Of a stretch of DNA of 12,497 nt, positions 6,305-12,497 are shown piece after piece (within the stretch, counting starts at the first letter, position 1; each line of letters starts with the position of its first letter). A program made the position numbers and the translations under genes. Origin of the DNA: JARICQ01 sp964527205 (GTDB lineage: Bacteria > Bacillota > Clostridia > Tissierellales > Tissierellaceae); assembly GCA_964527205.1 (NCBI GenBank), contig CAZGQG010000042.1, forward strand, positions 1-12,497, read 5' to 3'. The notes under the pieces were generated by a model. That model saw only the letters and a program-made list of their open reading frames with translations, had not been told where the DNA came from and made no database searches.

Positions 6305-7441
6305 CTAGCCAAAGAAATTAAGCAATAAGCCTGCTGCTATTGCTGAGCCTATTACACCTGCAACATTAGGTCCCATTGCATGCATAAGTAGGAAGTTTCT
6401 TGGGTTAGCTTCTTGTCCTACCTTTTGTACTACCCTAGCTGCCATTGGCACTGCTGAAACTCCTGCTGCACCAATAAGTGGATTGATCTTACCACCTGAC
6501 AATTTACACATAAGCTTTCCAAATAGAACTCCTGAAGCAGTTCCTATTGCAAAAGCTACAAGTCCTAGAGCAATAATAAGTATAGTCTTGCTTGTAAGGA
6601 AGGTTTCAGCATTAGCTGTTGCCCCTACAGTTACACCTAAGAATATAGTTACTATATTTACTAATTCATTTTGAGCCGTTTGTGAAAGTCTATCTACTAC
6701 CAGTGATTCTCTAAATAAATTTCCTAGCATTAGCATACCTACAAGAGTTCCTGCTGATGGAAGTATTAAAGTTACTAATACTGTAACCATTATAGGAAAT
6801 ATTATCTTTTCTCTCTTACTCACTGTCCTTACCTGTCCCATAACTATTTCTCTTTCTTCCTTAGTAGTCAGAGCCTTCATTATTGGTGGTTGAATAATAG
6901 GCACTAGGGCCATATAACTATAGGCCGCAACTGCTATAGGTCCTAATAATTGAGGAGCAAGTTTAGATGTAAGATATAATGCCGTTGGTCCATCTGCCCC
7001 ACCTATAATAGCTATAGAGGCAGCCTCTGCCGCTGGAAAGTTGAATATTATTGCTCCCATAAATGTTGCAAAAATACCAAACTGAGCTGCTGCTCCAAGT
7101 AATACACTTTTTGGATTAGCTATTAAAGGTCCAAAATCTGTCATAGCACCTACACCCATAAATATAAGGGGAGGATAAATTCCAAGCTCTACTCCTTGGT
7201 ATAGGTAATAAAGTAGACCACCTGGTTGATCTCCTTCTGGCCCCAACATTGTACCTGCTAGGGGTAGATTCGCAAGCAACATACCAAATGCAATTGGAAC
7301 AAGCAAAAGTGGTTCAAACTTTTTAGCAATCGCTAGATATAGTAATATAAAGGCTACTAATATCATTCCAACTTGTCCCAAGCTTAAGGCAGCAAATCCA
7401 GTACTCTGAAAGAAATCTACTAATATATCTAATAAATTCAT
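6305..7441 (-). CDS. mmdB: Na+-pumping methylmalonyl-CoA decarboxylase, beta subunit
   Basis: Integral membrane subunit that decarboxylates carboxybiotin and couples this to sodium export. Its 378 residues include many membrane helices. The key ion-pathway residues known from the oxaloacetate decarboxylase subunit OadB are all present at a constant offset of 53: D150 in IGGADGPTALY (OadB D203), Y176 in AAYSYMALVP (Y229), and N320, G324 and S329 in NPLIGAAGVSAVPMAAR (N373, G377, S382). This supports a working pump. The assignment to methylmalonyl-CoA rather than oxaloacetate or glutaconyl-CoA rests on the linked alpha subunit, epimerase and mutase, since beta subunits are nearly interchangeable. 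The ATG start sits 25 bases after mmdC. It is the last gene of the cluster, ahead of a strong terminator. Confidence 0.95.
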   Translation of the reverse strand: MNLLDILVDFFQSTGFAALSLGQVGMILVAFILLYLAIAKKFEPLLLVPIAFGMLLANLPLAGTMLGPEGDQPGGLLYYLYQGVELGIYPPLIFMGVGAMTDFGPLIANPKSVLLGAAAQFGIFATFMGAIIFNFPAAEAASIAIIGGADGPTALYLTSKLAPQLLGPIAVAAYSYMALVPIIQPPIMKALTTKEEREIVMGQVRTVSKREKIIFPIMVTVLVTLILPSAGTLVGMLMLGNLFRESLVVDRLSQTAQNELVNIVTIFLGVTVGATANAETFLTSKTILIIALGLVAFAIGTASGVLFGKLMCKLSGGKINPLIGAAGVSAVPMAARVVQKVGQEANPRNFLLMHAMGPNVAGVIGSAIAAGLLLNFFG

Positions 7442-7466
7442 ATTCCTACCGTCCTTTCTTGGTAAA

Positions 7467-7865
7467 CTATTCTATTACTACTAGCTTATCCCCTGCACCA
7501 ACTGCCGTTCCTTCACTAGTATTTATTGCTACTACTTTTCCACTTCTAGGTGCTACTATTTCATTTTCCATTTTCATTGCTTCAAGTATTAATAAAACAT
7601 CCCCTTCATTAACTTCCTGGCCTTCTGAAACCAATATCTTCCAAATATTACCAGGCATTGGAGCCTCTACTGTTTCTTGGCCTTCTGAAGCCTTTACTAC
7701 TTTTTTAGGCTCTTCTTTTGCTGGAGCCTTTGGTGCTGGAGCTGCCTTTGGTGCTGATGCTACTGGTGCTGCCTTTGGCATTGCCTTAGTCTCACCATCT
7801 ACTCCTACTTCTTCTACTTCAACCTCATAGGAATTTCCATTTACATTAATAACAAATTTTCTCAT
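7467..7865 (-). CDS. mmdC: Biotin carboxyl carrier (gamma) subunit of methylmalonyl-CoA decarboxylase
   Basis: Carries the biotin that shuttles CO2 from the cytoplasmic carboxyltransferase (MmdA) to the membrane subunit (MmdB). The 132 residues have three parts: an N-terminal segment (1-25), a flexible Ala/Pro/Lys-rich linker (about 28-58), and a biotinyl domain (about 63-132). The canonical biotinylation site EAMKMEN is at 95-101, so K98 is the modified lysine. It also has the APMPG motif (68-72), which forms part of the fold. The ATG start is preceded by AGGAGGA (7871-7877). It lies 20 bases after mmdD and 25 before mmdB. A biotin ligase must be encoded elsewhere. The linker makes opposite-strand reading frames appear, but they have no independent support. 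Confidence 0.96.
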   Translation of the reverse strand: MRKFVINVNGNSYEVEVEEVGVDGETKAMPKAAPVASAPKAAPAPKAPAKEEPKKVVKASEGQETVEAPMPGNIWKILVSEGQEVNEGDVLLILEAMKMENEIVAPRSGKVVAINTSEGTAVGAGDKLVVIE

Positions 7866-7885
7866 TAGTATCCTCCTAAGATTTA

Positions 7886-8248
7886 TTATAGTTTACCATT
7901 TATTTGCTCTTGTCTACCAGCTCTTGCCCATGCTGGCTGGCTAGTCTCTACTCTTTTTATACTTTGTATGTTTATTTCTGGAAGAGCAAGTCCCATGCTG
8001 GCAGCAACTGCAGCTGATATTACTGCTATTAATTCCTCATCATCTACAACTTCTACAAGTTCTGAATCTTTTAGCTCCTCAGCCTTGTCATCCTTAGTCA
8101 TTATTTCTTCTACAGGTGCGACTTCTTTTTTCTCTAGAAATCTCAACATAGATATAAAGGCTGAAATAATCACCAATACAACAAATACCATAACTACACT
8201 AAATAGGGTAACTATTAATCCGTCTCCTATACTTATATATTCTCCCAA
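7886..8248 (-). CDS. mmdD: Delta subunit (OadG-like membrane anchor) of methylmalonyl-CoA decarboxylase
   Basis: Small assembly subunit that anchors the carboxyltransferase to the membrane beta subunit. The 120 residues show one N-terminal membrane helix (about 10-36, LIVTLFSVVMVFVVLVII), an acidic lysine-rich linker (about 40-68), the conserved segment DDEELIAVISAAVAAS (69-84), and a C-terminal tail with W107 and GRQEQ (111-115) typical of OadG-type proteins that bind the alpha subunit. The start is TTG at 8248; the next Met (residue 20) is inside the membrane helix, and a strong ribosome site precedes the TTG. That site overlaps the mmdA stop codon, suggesting translational coupling. No gene for an epsilon subunit (MmdE of Veillonella) is present: only 20 bases separate mmdD from mmdC. 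Confidence 0.9.
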   Translation of the reverse strand: MGEYISIGDGLIVTLFSVVMVFVVLVIISAFISMLRFLEKKEVAPVEEIMTKDDKAEELKDSELVEVVDDEELIAVISAAVAASMGLALPEINIQSIKRVETSQPAWARAGRQEQINGKL

Positions 8249-8254
8249 TTATTT

Positions 8255-8264
8255 CACCTCTCCT
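8255..8264 (-). promoter_or_regulatory. Ribosome binding site of mmdD overlapping the mmdA stop
   Basis: AGGAGAGGTG on the minus strand ends six bases before the TTG start of mmdD and shares two bases with the TAG stop of mmdA (8263-8265). Ribosomes ending mmdA would land on this site, which would help keep subunit amounts matched. Confidence 0.8.
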
Positions 8265-9807
8265 ATAATGGTAAGTTACCATGTTTTTTCGAAGGTCTAG
8301 TTTCTCTCTTAGATTCCAACATGTCAAATGCGGATATAAGCCTTGGTCTACTTAAACTTGGCTCTATTACATCATCTACAAATCCTCTTTTTGCTGCAAT
8401 ATATGGATTTGCTATAGTTTCTCTATATTCTTCTATCTTAGCTTGTCTCATTTCAACTGGATCATCTGCATCCTTTATATCATTTTTAAATATAATATTT
8501 GCAGCTCCCTCTGGCCCCATTACAGCTATTTCAGCATTTGGCCATGCAAAGACTTGGTCTGCTCCTAAATCCTTACTACACATAGCAAGGTAGGATCCTC
8601 CATAGGCCTTTCTAACTATCATAGTTACCTTTGGCACAGTAGCTTCACTATAAGCATAAAGCATCTTAGCCCCATGTCTTATAATACCACCAAATTCTTG
8701 ATTGGCACCTGGTAAGAATCCTGGTACATCTACTAGGTTTAATAAAGGTATATTGAAAGCATCACAGGTTCTAATAAATCTAGCAGATTTATCTGATGCA
8801 TTTATATCCAAGCAACCTGCAAGTACTCTAGGTTGGTTAGCTACTACCCCTATAGTCTTTCCATTTAATCTAATGTATCCTGTTATTATATTTTGAGCAT
8901 AGTATTCCTGTACTTCAAAGAAGTCAGCATTATCTGCTATAGTCCTGATTACATCCTTCATGTCATAAGGCTTGTTTGGATTAACTGGAACTATTTCATT
9001 TAATCTTTCTTCAACCCTGTTGATATCATCATTTGCTTCATAAACTGGTGCTTGTTCTAAATTGTTTGAAGGAAGTAGTCCTAAAAGAGTCTTTACTCTT
9101 TCTATACATGCTTCTTCTGTTTGATCTTTAAAATGAGCTACCCCTGAGGTCTTATTGTGGGTGTCTGCTCCACCTAATTCTTCTTGACTAACTTCTTCTC
9201 CTGTTACAGATTTTATAACCTGAGGTCCTGTAATAAACATCTTACTAGTTCCTTCAACCATGAATATAAAGTCTGTAATAGCTGGTGAATAAACAGCTCC
9301 TCCTGCACTAGGTCCCATTATTACTGAAATCTGTGGTATAACTCCTGAGGAAATAGTGTTTCTATAAAATATCTTTCCATATCCAGACAGGGCATCTACA
9401 CCTTCTTGGATTCTTGCTCCTCCTGAATCGTTCATTCCTACTATTGGAGCTCCCATCTTAAGGGCCATATCTTGAACCTTGCAAATTTTAGCAGCATGCA
9501 TTTCTCCTAGGGATCCACCTACTACAGTAAAATCCTGGGCAAAAACAAATACCAGTCTTCCATCTACATTTCCATAGCCAGTAACAACCCCATCTGATGG
9601 AGCCTCTAGTTTTTCCATTCCAAAGTTTGTACATCTGTGTTCAACAAATTTATCTACTTCTATAAAAGTACCTTGGTCAAAAAGCAAATCAATCCTTTCC
9701 CTTGCGGTTAATTTGCCATTTGCATGTTGCCTTTCAATTCTCTTTTCTCCCCCTCCAAGTTTAACTTTTCTATCCATCTCTTGAAGTTTTTCAATCTTTT
9801 CCCTCAT
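8263..9807 (-). CDS. mmdA: Methylmalonyl-CoA decarboxylase alpha subunit (carboxyltransferase)
   Basis: Transfers the carboxyl group of (S)-methylmalonyl-CoA to the biotin on MmdC, releasing propionyl-CoA. The 514 residues form two crotonase-like halves. GKLTARERIDLLFD (31-44) is the family N-terminal signature. The first CoA/oxyanion region is GPSAGGAVYSP (165-175), after DSGGARIQEG (127-136). The second half has LVDVPGFLPG (358-367) and RKAYGGSYLAMCSK (399-412). The C terminus ends PSKKHGNLPL, as in MmdA and PccB. The same fold serves as propionyl-CoA carboxylase beta subunit, but the three linked pump subunits and absence of a biotin carboxylase gene favour the decarboxylase. The ATG start has GAGGAGGG (9813-9820) six bases away. 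It follows the epimerase gene by 27 bases. Confidence 0.95.
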   Translation of the reverse strand: MREKIEKLQEMDRKVKLGGGEKRIERQHANGKLTARERIDLLFDQGTFIEVDKFVEHRCTNFGMEKLEAPSDGVVTGYGNVDGRLVFVFAQDFTVVGGSLGEMHAAKICKVQDMALKMGAPIVGMNDSGGARIQEGVDALSGYGKIFYRNTISSGVIPQISVIMGPSAGGAVYSPAITDFIFMVEGTSKMFITGPQVIKSVTGEEVSQEELGGADTHNKTSGVAHFKDQTEEACIERVKTLLGLLPSNNLEQAPVYEANDDINRVEERLNEIVPVNPNKPYDMKDVIRTIADNADFFEVQEYYAQNIITGYIRLNGKTIGVVANQPRVLAGCLDINASDKSARFIRTCDAFNIPLLNLVDVPGFLPGANQEFGGIIRHGAKMLYAYSEATVPKVTMIVRKAYGGSYLAMCSKDLGADQVFAWPNAEIAVMGPEGAANIIFKNDIKDADDPVEMRQAKIEEYRETIANPYIAAKRGFVDDVIEPSLSRPRLISAFDMLESKRETRPSKKHGNLPL

Positions 9808-9834
9808 TTTTTCCCTCCTCTTATATTTAAGGAC

Positions 9835-10236
9835 TTAATCTCTTTGACAAAGCTCTATAAGTACTCCATGAGTTGATTTTGGGTGTAAGAATGCAATCTT
9901 TGCCCCTCCTGCACCATATCTTGGCTTCTCATCTATTAATCTTATTCCCTTTTCCTTACATTTTGCTATAGCTTCTTCTATATCATCAACCCTATAGGCT
10001 ATATGCTGGATACCTTCTCCTCTTTTCTCGATGAATTTAGCAACTGGTCCATCTTCATCAGTGGATTCTAATAATTCCACTTCAGTATCACCTATTGGTA
10101 GAAAAGCTACCTTTACCTTTTGTTCTTCTACAACCTCTGTGCTAACACATTTAATTCCCAATACATCTTCATAAAATTTAAGACTTTCCTCTAAATCTTT
10201 AACTGCTATTCCTATGTGATCAACCTTATTTACCAT
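9835..10236 (-). CDS. mce: Methylmalonyl-CoA epimerase
   Basis: Interconverts (R)- and (S)-methylmalonyl-CoA, linking the mutase product to the decarboxylase substrate. It is a vicinal-oxygen-chelate (glyoxalase-fold) protein of 133 residues, the usual length, with two repeated beta-alpha-beta modules (about 1-60 and 72-133). Predicted metal ligands are H7 (VDHIGIAV), E54 (EVELLE), H78 (GIQHIAYRV) and E128 (GVLIELCQ), in the family pattern H, E/Q, H, E. The ATG start has GAGGTG (10242-10247) upstream. It sits between meaB (26 bases away) and mmdA, which makes the epimerase role more likely than other VOC enzymes. Confidence 0.96.
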   Translation of the reverse strand: MVNKVDHIGIAVKDLEESLKFYEDVLGIKCVSTEVVEEQKVKVAFLPIGDTEVELLESTDEDGPVAKFIEKRGEGIQHIAYRVDDIEEAIAKCKEKGIRLIDEKPRYGAGGAKIAFLHPKSTHGVLIELCQRD

Positions 10237-10262
10237 TTCTTCACCTCATTTATCTGTATTTT

Positions 10263-11201
10263 TTATCTTTTAATCATAAGACTCATTATTTTATCCTTGG
10301 CAGTAAAGGGATCTGTTTCCTTTGCTGTAACTTCACTGGCTAGCCTATCTATTAAATCTTCCTTCACAGCCCTATCCAGTATCATCTTCATTAGATCGTC
10401 CTCTACCATTTTTAATATTTCCAATCTATTATTTCTTTTTCTTTGTTCCTCTAATTCTCCACTATCTTCTAAATATTTTCTATGATTTAATATCTCTTCT
10501 AATAAGATATCTATGCTTTCTGATTGAAGGGCTGATATTTTAATAACTGGGGGCCTATAATCCTTGGATTCATTTAAATCAAGGTTCATCTCTATTTCCA
10601 CCTTTGTCTTATCTGCTCCATCTAGGTCTGATTTGTTAATAGCAAATACGTCAGCTATCTCCATGGTACCAGCCTTAATAGCCTGTATATCATCTCCCAG
10701 ATTCGGAACCATAACCATTAGAACCGTATCTGCAGTTTTTACTATATCTATTTCAGATTGCCCTACTCCTACAGTTTCAATAAAGATATAGTCACAACCA
10801 TATATGTCTAAGACCTTTACCGCTCCCCAGGTAGACTTGGCCATTCCCCCAAGAGAACCTCTAGTTCCCATACTTCTTATAAAGACATCCTTGTCTAGGG
10901 CATGATTATTCATTCTAATCCTATCCCCAAGTATTGCTCCCCCTGTAAAGGGACTGGTTGGATCTATGGCGATTACTCCAACTTTCTTATCTTTTTTTCT
11001 AAGCTCTTTAATAAGCTTGTCTGTAAGTGTAGATTTACCAGAACCTGGAGGACCTGTAATACCTATTACATAGGCTCCTCCCGTCTTTTTAAATTGTCTC
11101 TTTAAAATATCTACTGCCATCTCATCTTCATTTTCCAGCATAGTAATCATTCTACCGCAAGCTCTTTTTTGACCCTTTAAAAGACCTTCTTCTATATTCA
11201 A
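10263..11201 (-). CDS. meaB: MeaB-type GTPase chaperone of methylmalonyl-CoA mutase
   Basis: G3E-family GTPase that gates cofactor loading and protects or rescues B12-dependent methylmalonyl-CoA mutase (the human counterpart is MMAA; E. coli has ArgK/YgfD). Its 312 residues have an N-terminal helical part, Walker A GPPGSGKST (50-58), the Mg-binding D80 in AIDPTSPF, the switch segment with ETVGVGQSE (142-150), and the guanine-specificity NKSD (189-192). A C-terminal helical dimerisation arm covers about 240-312. The start is TTG at 11201: an in-frame TAA lies two codons upstream and no ATG is near, while AGGTGG precedes it. The gene follows the B12-binding mutase subunit by 16 bases, the normal position for a mutase partner. 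Confidence 0.95.
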   Translation of the reverse strand: MNIEEGLLKGQKRACGRMITMLENEDEMAVDILKRQFKKTGGAYVIGITGPPGSGKSTLTDKLIKELRKKDKKVGVIAIDPTSPFTGGAILGDRIRMNNHALDKDVFIRSMGTRGSLGGMAKSTWGAVKVLDIYGCDYIFIETVGVGQSEIDIVKTADTVLMVMVPNLGDDIQAIKAGTMEIADVFAINKSDLDGADKTKVEIEMNLDLNESKDYRPPVIKISALQSESIDILLEEILNHRKYLEDSGELEEQRKRNNRLEILKMVEDDLMKMILDRAVKEDLIDRLASEVTAKETDPFTAKDKIMSLMIKR

Positions 11202-11209
11202 ATATTACA

Positions 11210-11215
11210 CCACCT
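11210..11215 (-). promoter_or_regulatory. Ribosome binding site fixing the TTG start of meaB
   Basis: AGGTGG on the minus strand lies eight bases before the TTG at 11201 and just past the TAA stop of the upstream B12-binding subunit. With an in-frame stop two codons above the TTG, no earlier start is possible. Confidence 0.75.
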
Positions 11216-11217
11216 AT

Positions 11218-11613
11218 TTATCTTTCCATTAGAGAATTTATAAAGTCAATAACCTCTTTGGTTTCTGTTCCAGGAGTGAATATAGCCTTTACTCCTGCCT
11301 CTTTTAAGCCTGGTATGTCATCTTCTGGTATAACTCCTCCTCCAAAAACAGGTATATCTCCAGCATCATTTTCCTTAAGTAACTCTATTACCCTTGGGAA
11401 AATATGATTGTGAGCTCCTGAAAGTATGCTAATTCCTACTAAATCAACATCTTCTTGCACAGCCGCTGCAACTATTTGCTCAGGAGTTTGTCTAAGACCT
11501 GTATATATAACTTCCATTCCAGCATCACGTAATGATCTAGCTACTACCTTTGCTCCCCTATCATGTCCATCAAGGCCTGGTTTAGCCACTAATACTCTTA
11601 TAGGTTTATCCAC
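11218..11613 (-). CDS. Methylmalonyl-CoA mutase, cobalamin-binding subunit
   Basis: Holds the adenosylcobalamin cofactor of the mutase in base-off, His-on form. The 131-residue Rossmann-like domain contains the B12 motif DGHDRG (15-20): H17 would ligate cobalt from below. The companion segments GISILSGAH (60-68) and FGGGVIP at about 95-101 cradle the nucleotide tail. In human or Propionibacterium mutase this domain is fused to the catalytic barrel; here it is an independent protein, as in many archaea and clostridia. The start is GTG at 11613 because no ATG lies before the B12 motif, and AAAGGAGGA is positioned upstream. It follows the catalytic subunit gene by 28 bases. Confidence 0.95.
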   Translation of the reverse strand: MDKPIRVLVAKPGLDGHDRGAKVVARSLRDAGMEVIYTGLRQTPEQIVAAAVQEDVDLVGISILSGAHNHIFPRVIELLKENDAGDIPVFGGGVIPEDDIPGLKEAGVKAIFTPGTETKEVIDFINSLMER

Positions 11614-11620
11614 GTAAATT

Positions 11621-11628
11621 TCCTCCTT
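11621..11628 (-). promoter_or_regulatory. Ribosome binding site fixing the GTG start of the B12-binding subunit
   Basis: AAAGGAGGA-type site on the minus strand, seven bases before the GTG at 11613. The next in-frame Met lies after the DxHxxG motif, so the GTG is needed for a functional domain. Confidence 0.8.
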
Positions 11629-11641
11629 TATAAAATATCAA

Positions 11642-12497
11642 TTAAAGTATCACTGTTTGTTGGTACTCTCCAAATTCATCTCTTAGAACATTGCATATCT
11701 CACCTAGGGTTGCATAGGTCTTTACTGATTCCAGGATATAAGGCATTAAGTTTTCATCTGTTTTTGCCTTTTCCCCAAGCAGTTCTAGGGATTTTTCCAC
11801 AGCTTCATTATCTCTCTCTTCTTTTAGCTTGCTTATTTTATCTCTTTGATTTTGCTCTACAATAGGATCTACTTTTAATAGATCTTTTTTCTCTGTCTCT
11901 TCAGTTTTAAATTTATTTACTCCAACCACTATTTTTTCCTTTGATTCTATGTCCATTTGATATTTATATGCGGAGTTTTGGATTTCTTTTTGTATATAAC
12001 CCTTTTCTATTGCCTTAGTTGCTCCACCTAAACCATCTATAGTCTCTATATATTCCATAGCTTCTTCTTCTATTTGATCTGTAAGATTCTCAATAAAATA
12101 TGAGCCTGCTAGAGGATCTATAGTGTTGGCTACTCCAGATTCATGAGCTACAATTTGCTGAGTTCTAAGGGCAATTCTTACTGAGTCTTCAGTAGGTAGG
12201 GCCAAGGCCTCATCCCTTGAGTTAGTGTGTAGGGACTGAGTTCCTCCAAGAACTGCTGCCAGGGTCTGTAGGGTAACCCTTATTATGTTATTATCTGGCT
12301 GCTGGGCTGTAAGAGTTGATCCTGCAGTTTGAGTATGGAACTTAAGCTGCATAGACTTCTTATTCTTAGCACCAAATCTTTCCTTCATTATCTTTGCCCA
12401 AAGTCTTCTTGCTGCCCTATACTTACAAACTTCTTCCAATACATCATTGTGTGCATTAAAGAAAAATGAAAGTCTAGGTGCAAAATCATCCACATCA
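11642..12497 (-). CDS. Methylmalonyl-CoA mutase, catalytic (large) subunit, C-terminal half (5' end outside window)
   Basis: B12-dependent enzyme that rearranges succinyl-CoA and (R)-methylmalonyl-CoA. About 284 residues are visible out of roughly 550 expected for a free-standing large subunit. The frame is open to the window edge: the apparent start at 12493 is an internal GTG valine, preceded by GAT (Asp). Conserved landmarks are APRLSFFFNAHND (5-17 from that valine), YRAARRLWA (25-33), HTQTAGSTLTAQQP (53-66), LGGTQSLHTNSRDEALALPT (82-101) and DPLAGSYFIE (125-134). A charged linker follows and the protein stops at FGEYQQTVIL without a B12 domain, which is encoded by the next gene. The residues that separate methylmalonyl-CoA from isobutyryl-CoA mutases are in the missing half, so substrate is inferred from the linked epimerase and decarboxylase. 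Confidence 0.93.
   Translation of the reverse strand, partial: DVDDFAPRLSFFFNAHNDVLEEVCKYRAARRLWAKIMKERFGAKNKKSMQLKFHTQTAGSTLTAQQPDNNIIRVTLQTLAAVLGGTQSLHTNSRDEALALPTEDSVRIALRTQQIVAHESGVANTIDPLAGSYFIENLTDQIEEEAMEYIETIDGLGGATKAIEKGYIQKEIQNSAYKYQMDIESKEKIVVGVNKFKTEETEKKDLLKVDPIVEQNQRDKISKLKEERDNEAVEKSLELLGEKAKTDENLMPYILESVKTYATLGEICNVLRDEFGEYQQTVIL

Noticed and set aside
7459..7830. Plus-strand 123-codon frame opposite mmdC
   Set aside because: It mirrors the Ala/Pro linker and biotinyl domain of mmdC, giving an artificial Ala/Gly/Ser-rich sequence with no family resemblance and no supporting signals.
8263..9807. Annotation as propionyl-CoA carboxylase beta subunit
   Set aside because: The fold is shared, but no biotin carboxylase gene is linked whereas OadG-type, biotin carrier and OadB-type pump subunits are.
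12491..12493. Apparent start codon of the mutase large subunit at 12493
   Set aside because: The codon is GTG in an uninterrupted frame, preceded by GAT at the window edge, and lies within a conserved region of the mutase barrel. The gene is truncated by the window, not by a real start.
1..12497. Mobile elements, CRISPR arrays, toxin-antitoxin or defence genes
   Set aside because: No transposase, integrase, terminal inverted repeats, regularly spaced repeats or defence-type proteins were seen; nearly all of the window is accounted for by conserved housekeeping and metabolic genes.

Overview
The window looks like chromosomal DNA of a low-GC, strictly anaerobic Firmicute (Clostridia or Tissierellia type). 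The grounds are the AT-rich base composition, near-perfect sigma-A promoters with 17-bp spacers, strong AGGAGG ribosome sites, frequent GTG and TTG starts, and the gene content (sodium-pumping decarboxylase, split B12-dependent mutase, ECF vitamin transporter). Family and genus cannot be fixed from the sequence alone. All 14 recognised genes, and the promoters and main terminators, lie on the minus strand, so biological order runs from the right end of the window to the left.

Right part (12497 down to 6305): one tightly spaced gene cluster encodes the route from succinyl-CoA to propionyl-CoA. It holds the methylmalonyl-CoA mutase catalytic subunit (N-terminal half outside the window), a separate B12-binding subunit, the MeaB GTPase, methylmalonyl-CoA epimerase, and the four subunits of a membrane-bound, biotin-dependent, Na+-pumping methylmalonyl-CoA decarboxylase in the order alpha (mmdA), delta (mmdD), biotin carrier (mmdC), beta (mmdB). 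A strong hairpin with a U-tract closes the cluster. The set rearranges succinyl-CoA to (R)-methylmalonyl-CoA, epimerises it, and decarboxylates the (S) form to propionyl-CoA while exporting sodium.

Middle part (6172 down to 2513): a P1-family N-terminal-nucleophile peptidase is followed by a putative promoter and by a probable operon of an ECF transporter substrate-binding membrane protein (likely for pantothenate), type III pantothenate kinase (coaX) and tRNA-dihydrouridine synthase (dusB). A perfect 28-bp palindrome covers the coaX stop codon.

Left part (2461 down to 1): a perfect-consensus promoter drives greA and lysS, which end in a classic intrinsic terminator. The next 300 bases contain no gene. 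They carry three evenly spaced tandem promoters and a leader resembling those upstream of clostridial 16S rRNA genes, so a ribosomal RNA operon probably begins just beyond position 1.

I found no mobile element, CRISPR array, defence system or other clearly unprecedented system. Most genes are well-known families. The points most worth following are the rRNA-type promoter array, the palindrome at the coaX end, the P1 peptidase beside pantothenate uptake and activation genes, and the compact propionate/sodium-pump cluster.
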